DNA from: an uncultured Bacteriovorax sp.
GTDB lineage: Bacteria > Bdellovibrionota > Bacteriovoracia > Bacteriovoracales > Bacteriovoracaceae
Direction: 5' to 3'
Length of the DNA stretch: 6,309 nt
NCBI GenBank assembly: GCA_946480715.1
Contig: CAMLKK010000091.1
Coordinates: forward strand, 1 to 6,309
The position numbers were made by a program, and so were the translations under genes. The notes under the pieces were generated by a model. The model worked only from the letters and a program-made list of their open reading frames with translations, was not told the DNA's origin and made no database searches. This document shows positions 5,349 through 6,309 of the stretch, piece by piece. The stretch's first letter is position 1; each line of letters starts with the position of its first letter.

Positions 5349-6309
5349 AAATTCTGCGAGTAACTTAATTCAAGTGATGTTCTGCTTCTCTCAATTTCAT
5401 TTTCACCGAAAGAATTGAACGTGTCGTTCTTTTCTTTTTTAATTGAAAGTCCCAATCCCATAGAACGTTTCTCAGAGAAAATGTACGTTGGCATGATTTT
5501 TAGTTCCATTCCCATGCCTGGCTTGATGACAAGATTGTTATAGCGTTTTCTAAAATTCATTGCTAAATCGCCTTCTGCGATAAGAGAGAAATTTCCAGAT
5601 TTAAATATCTGCCCTTTTCCACCTATTGCTAATTTCGTTACGACAACTCTTTTTAGATAGAAATTAGTGACTGAAGTTTGATCAGCATAATGGGATTGAA
5701 CAAGTTGAAGTTGTGCACGCAGATCGACGTTTCTATGAAGCGCGTAGTTCATCCCTCCACTTGTTGAAAAAAGCGATGATGAGTCCTGAAGTATACCAAG
5801 TCCATTGCTGAATTCGACATTGCGGTAACCTAATTGGAAGAACGGAGACCATCTGCCACTCACGGCCATATCCCATAGAAGTTCGACCTTATTCACGTCA
5901 TTGGCCGTTGTATCAAGCGAAAGAACTCCTACTTTTCCTTCGTTGACCAGAAGTTCTTCTTCTCCGATTCCAAAAGAGACAGAAACTCTGTCACGAATAA
6001 ATTTTTCTTCCAGGTTGTAAGACGCCATTTGCGCTTCTTCATCAACATGTCCAACAACCACATCACGCGCGATGGCCTTGTTAAGATCTTCTCTTAGGGC
6101 CAAAAGTTCGGGTTTATCTTTTAAACTTTCGTCGACTACGAAACCTTTTTTTGCATCAAGGATTAAACCTTTTGGTGCAAAGTATTCACCTGTATCCACA
6201 TCGACATCACCGCCTTTGTCAGAACGGTACACACCTCTGGCCGTATCTAAAACTGCATCTGATCCAGGAGCAACATAGAGACCTGTTTTAAGATCGATGT
6301 ATCCTCCCG
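5345..6309 (-). CDS. Repeat-containing protein with C-terminal outer-membrane beta-barrel (5' end outside window)
   Basis: The frame is open to the window edge, so the 320 visible residues are the C-terminal part of a longer protein; the GTG at 6232 is internal (V26). Visible residues 1-63 are two copies of a roughly 31-residue repeat. Residues 64-106 form a charged, probably helical linker (PELLALREDLNKAIARD). From about 107 on, the sequence alternates polar and hydrophobic residues with many aromatic and glycine positions (RVSVSFGIG, SPFFQLGYRNVEF, TSGGMNYALHRNVDLRAQLQ, FSLIAEGDLAMNF, SMGLGLSI). It ends in SLELSYSQNF with a terminal Phe, as in the sorting signal of outer-membrane barrel proteins. 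I infer a membrane-anchored barrel of about 10 to 12 strands displaying or holding an upstream domain. The unseen N-terminus might be FecR-like, but nothing in the window shows that. No family name is assigned. Confidence 0.8.
   Translation of the reverse strand, partial: GGYIDLKTGLYVAPGSDAVLDTARGVYRSDKGGDVDVDTGEYFAPKGLILDAKKGFVVDESLKDKPELLALREDLNKAIARDVVVGHVDEEAQMASYNLEEKFIRDRVSVSFGIGEEELLVNEGKVGVLSLDTTANDVNKVELLWDMAVSGRWSPFFQLGYRNVEFSNGLGILQDSSSLFSTSGGMNYALHRNVDLRAQLQLVQSHYADQTSVTNFYLKRVVVTKLAIGGKGQIFKSGNFSLIAEGDLAMNFRKRYNNLVIKPGMGMELKIMPTYIFSEKRSMGLGLSIKKEKNDTFNSFGENEIERSRTSLELSYSQNF
6119..6307 (-). repeat. Two tandem ~31-residue protein repeats
   Basis: Unit 1 (6307-6215) opens GGYIDLKTGLYVAP and unit 2 (6214-6119) opens GGDVDVDTGEYFAP. 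Both then have LD, three residues and G. The shared pattern is GG-x-(I/V)-D-x-x-TG-x-Y-x-AP, then LD-x3-G. The copies differ greatly at the DNA level, so the repeat is old or under protein-level selection. More copies may lie upstream beyond position 6309. Confidence 0.75.

Noticed and set aside
6230..6232. GTG at 6232 as the start of the repeat/barrel gene
   Set aside because: It falls inside the first repeat unit, and the same frame continues open to the window edge with matching repeat sequence.

Overview
The window looks like chromosomal core sequence from a moderately AT-rich Gram-negative bacterium. Four genes lie wholly or partly on the minus strand in the order (exported protein) - rpoH-like sigma factor - rpsO - pnp. 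Signal peptides, a probable outer-membrane beta-barrel and the RpoH type together suggest a Bdellovibrio/Bacteriovorax-like or other former deltaproteobacterial lineage. That placement is an inference from protein style and was not tested by a search.

Layout, left to right. 1-620 (minus) is the N-terminal third of polynucleotide phosphorylase (pnp), cut by the window edge. 621-855 is a non-coding leader holding possible RNA structure, with a strong intrinsic terminator next to rpsO. 856-1134 (minus) is ribosomal protein S15 (rpsO). 1216-2154 (minus) is a sigma-32/RpoH-type sigma factor with an intact RpoH box. A near-consensus sigma-70-type promoter lies directly against its ATG, which predicts a leaderless mRNA. 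2187-3869 (minus) is an unrecognised exported 560-residue protein with six cysteines. After a 42-bp divergent gap, 3912-5348 (plus) encodes an exported helical, TPR-like protein. Its stop codon overlaps that of the convergent gene at 5345 to beyond 6309 (minus). That last gene has two copies of a short Gly/Asp/Thr-Gly-Tyr repeat followed by a probable C-terminal outer-membrane beta-barrel, and its start lies outside the window.

Functionally the left half is RNA and translation housekeeping (S15, PNPase) plus a stress-type sigma factor. The right half is three envelope-directed proteins of unknown function, packed tightly in divergent and convergent arrangement. I see no tRNA, rRNA, CRISPR array, insertion sequence or phage gene. 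I find no clear evidence of a new defence or mobile system. The points most worth checking are the leaderless sigma-factor promoter, the repeat-plus-barrel protein and the unknown exported genes.
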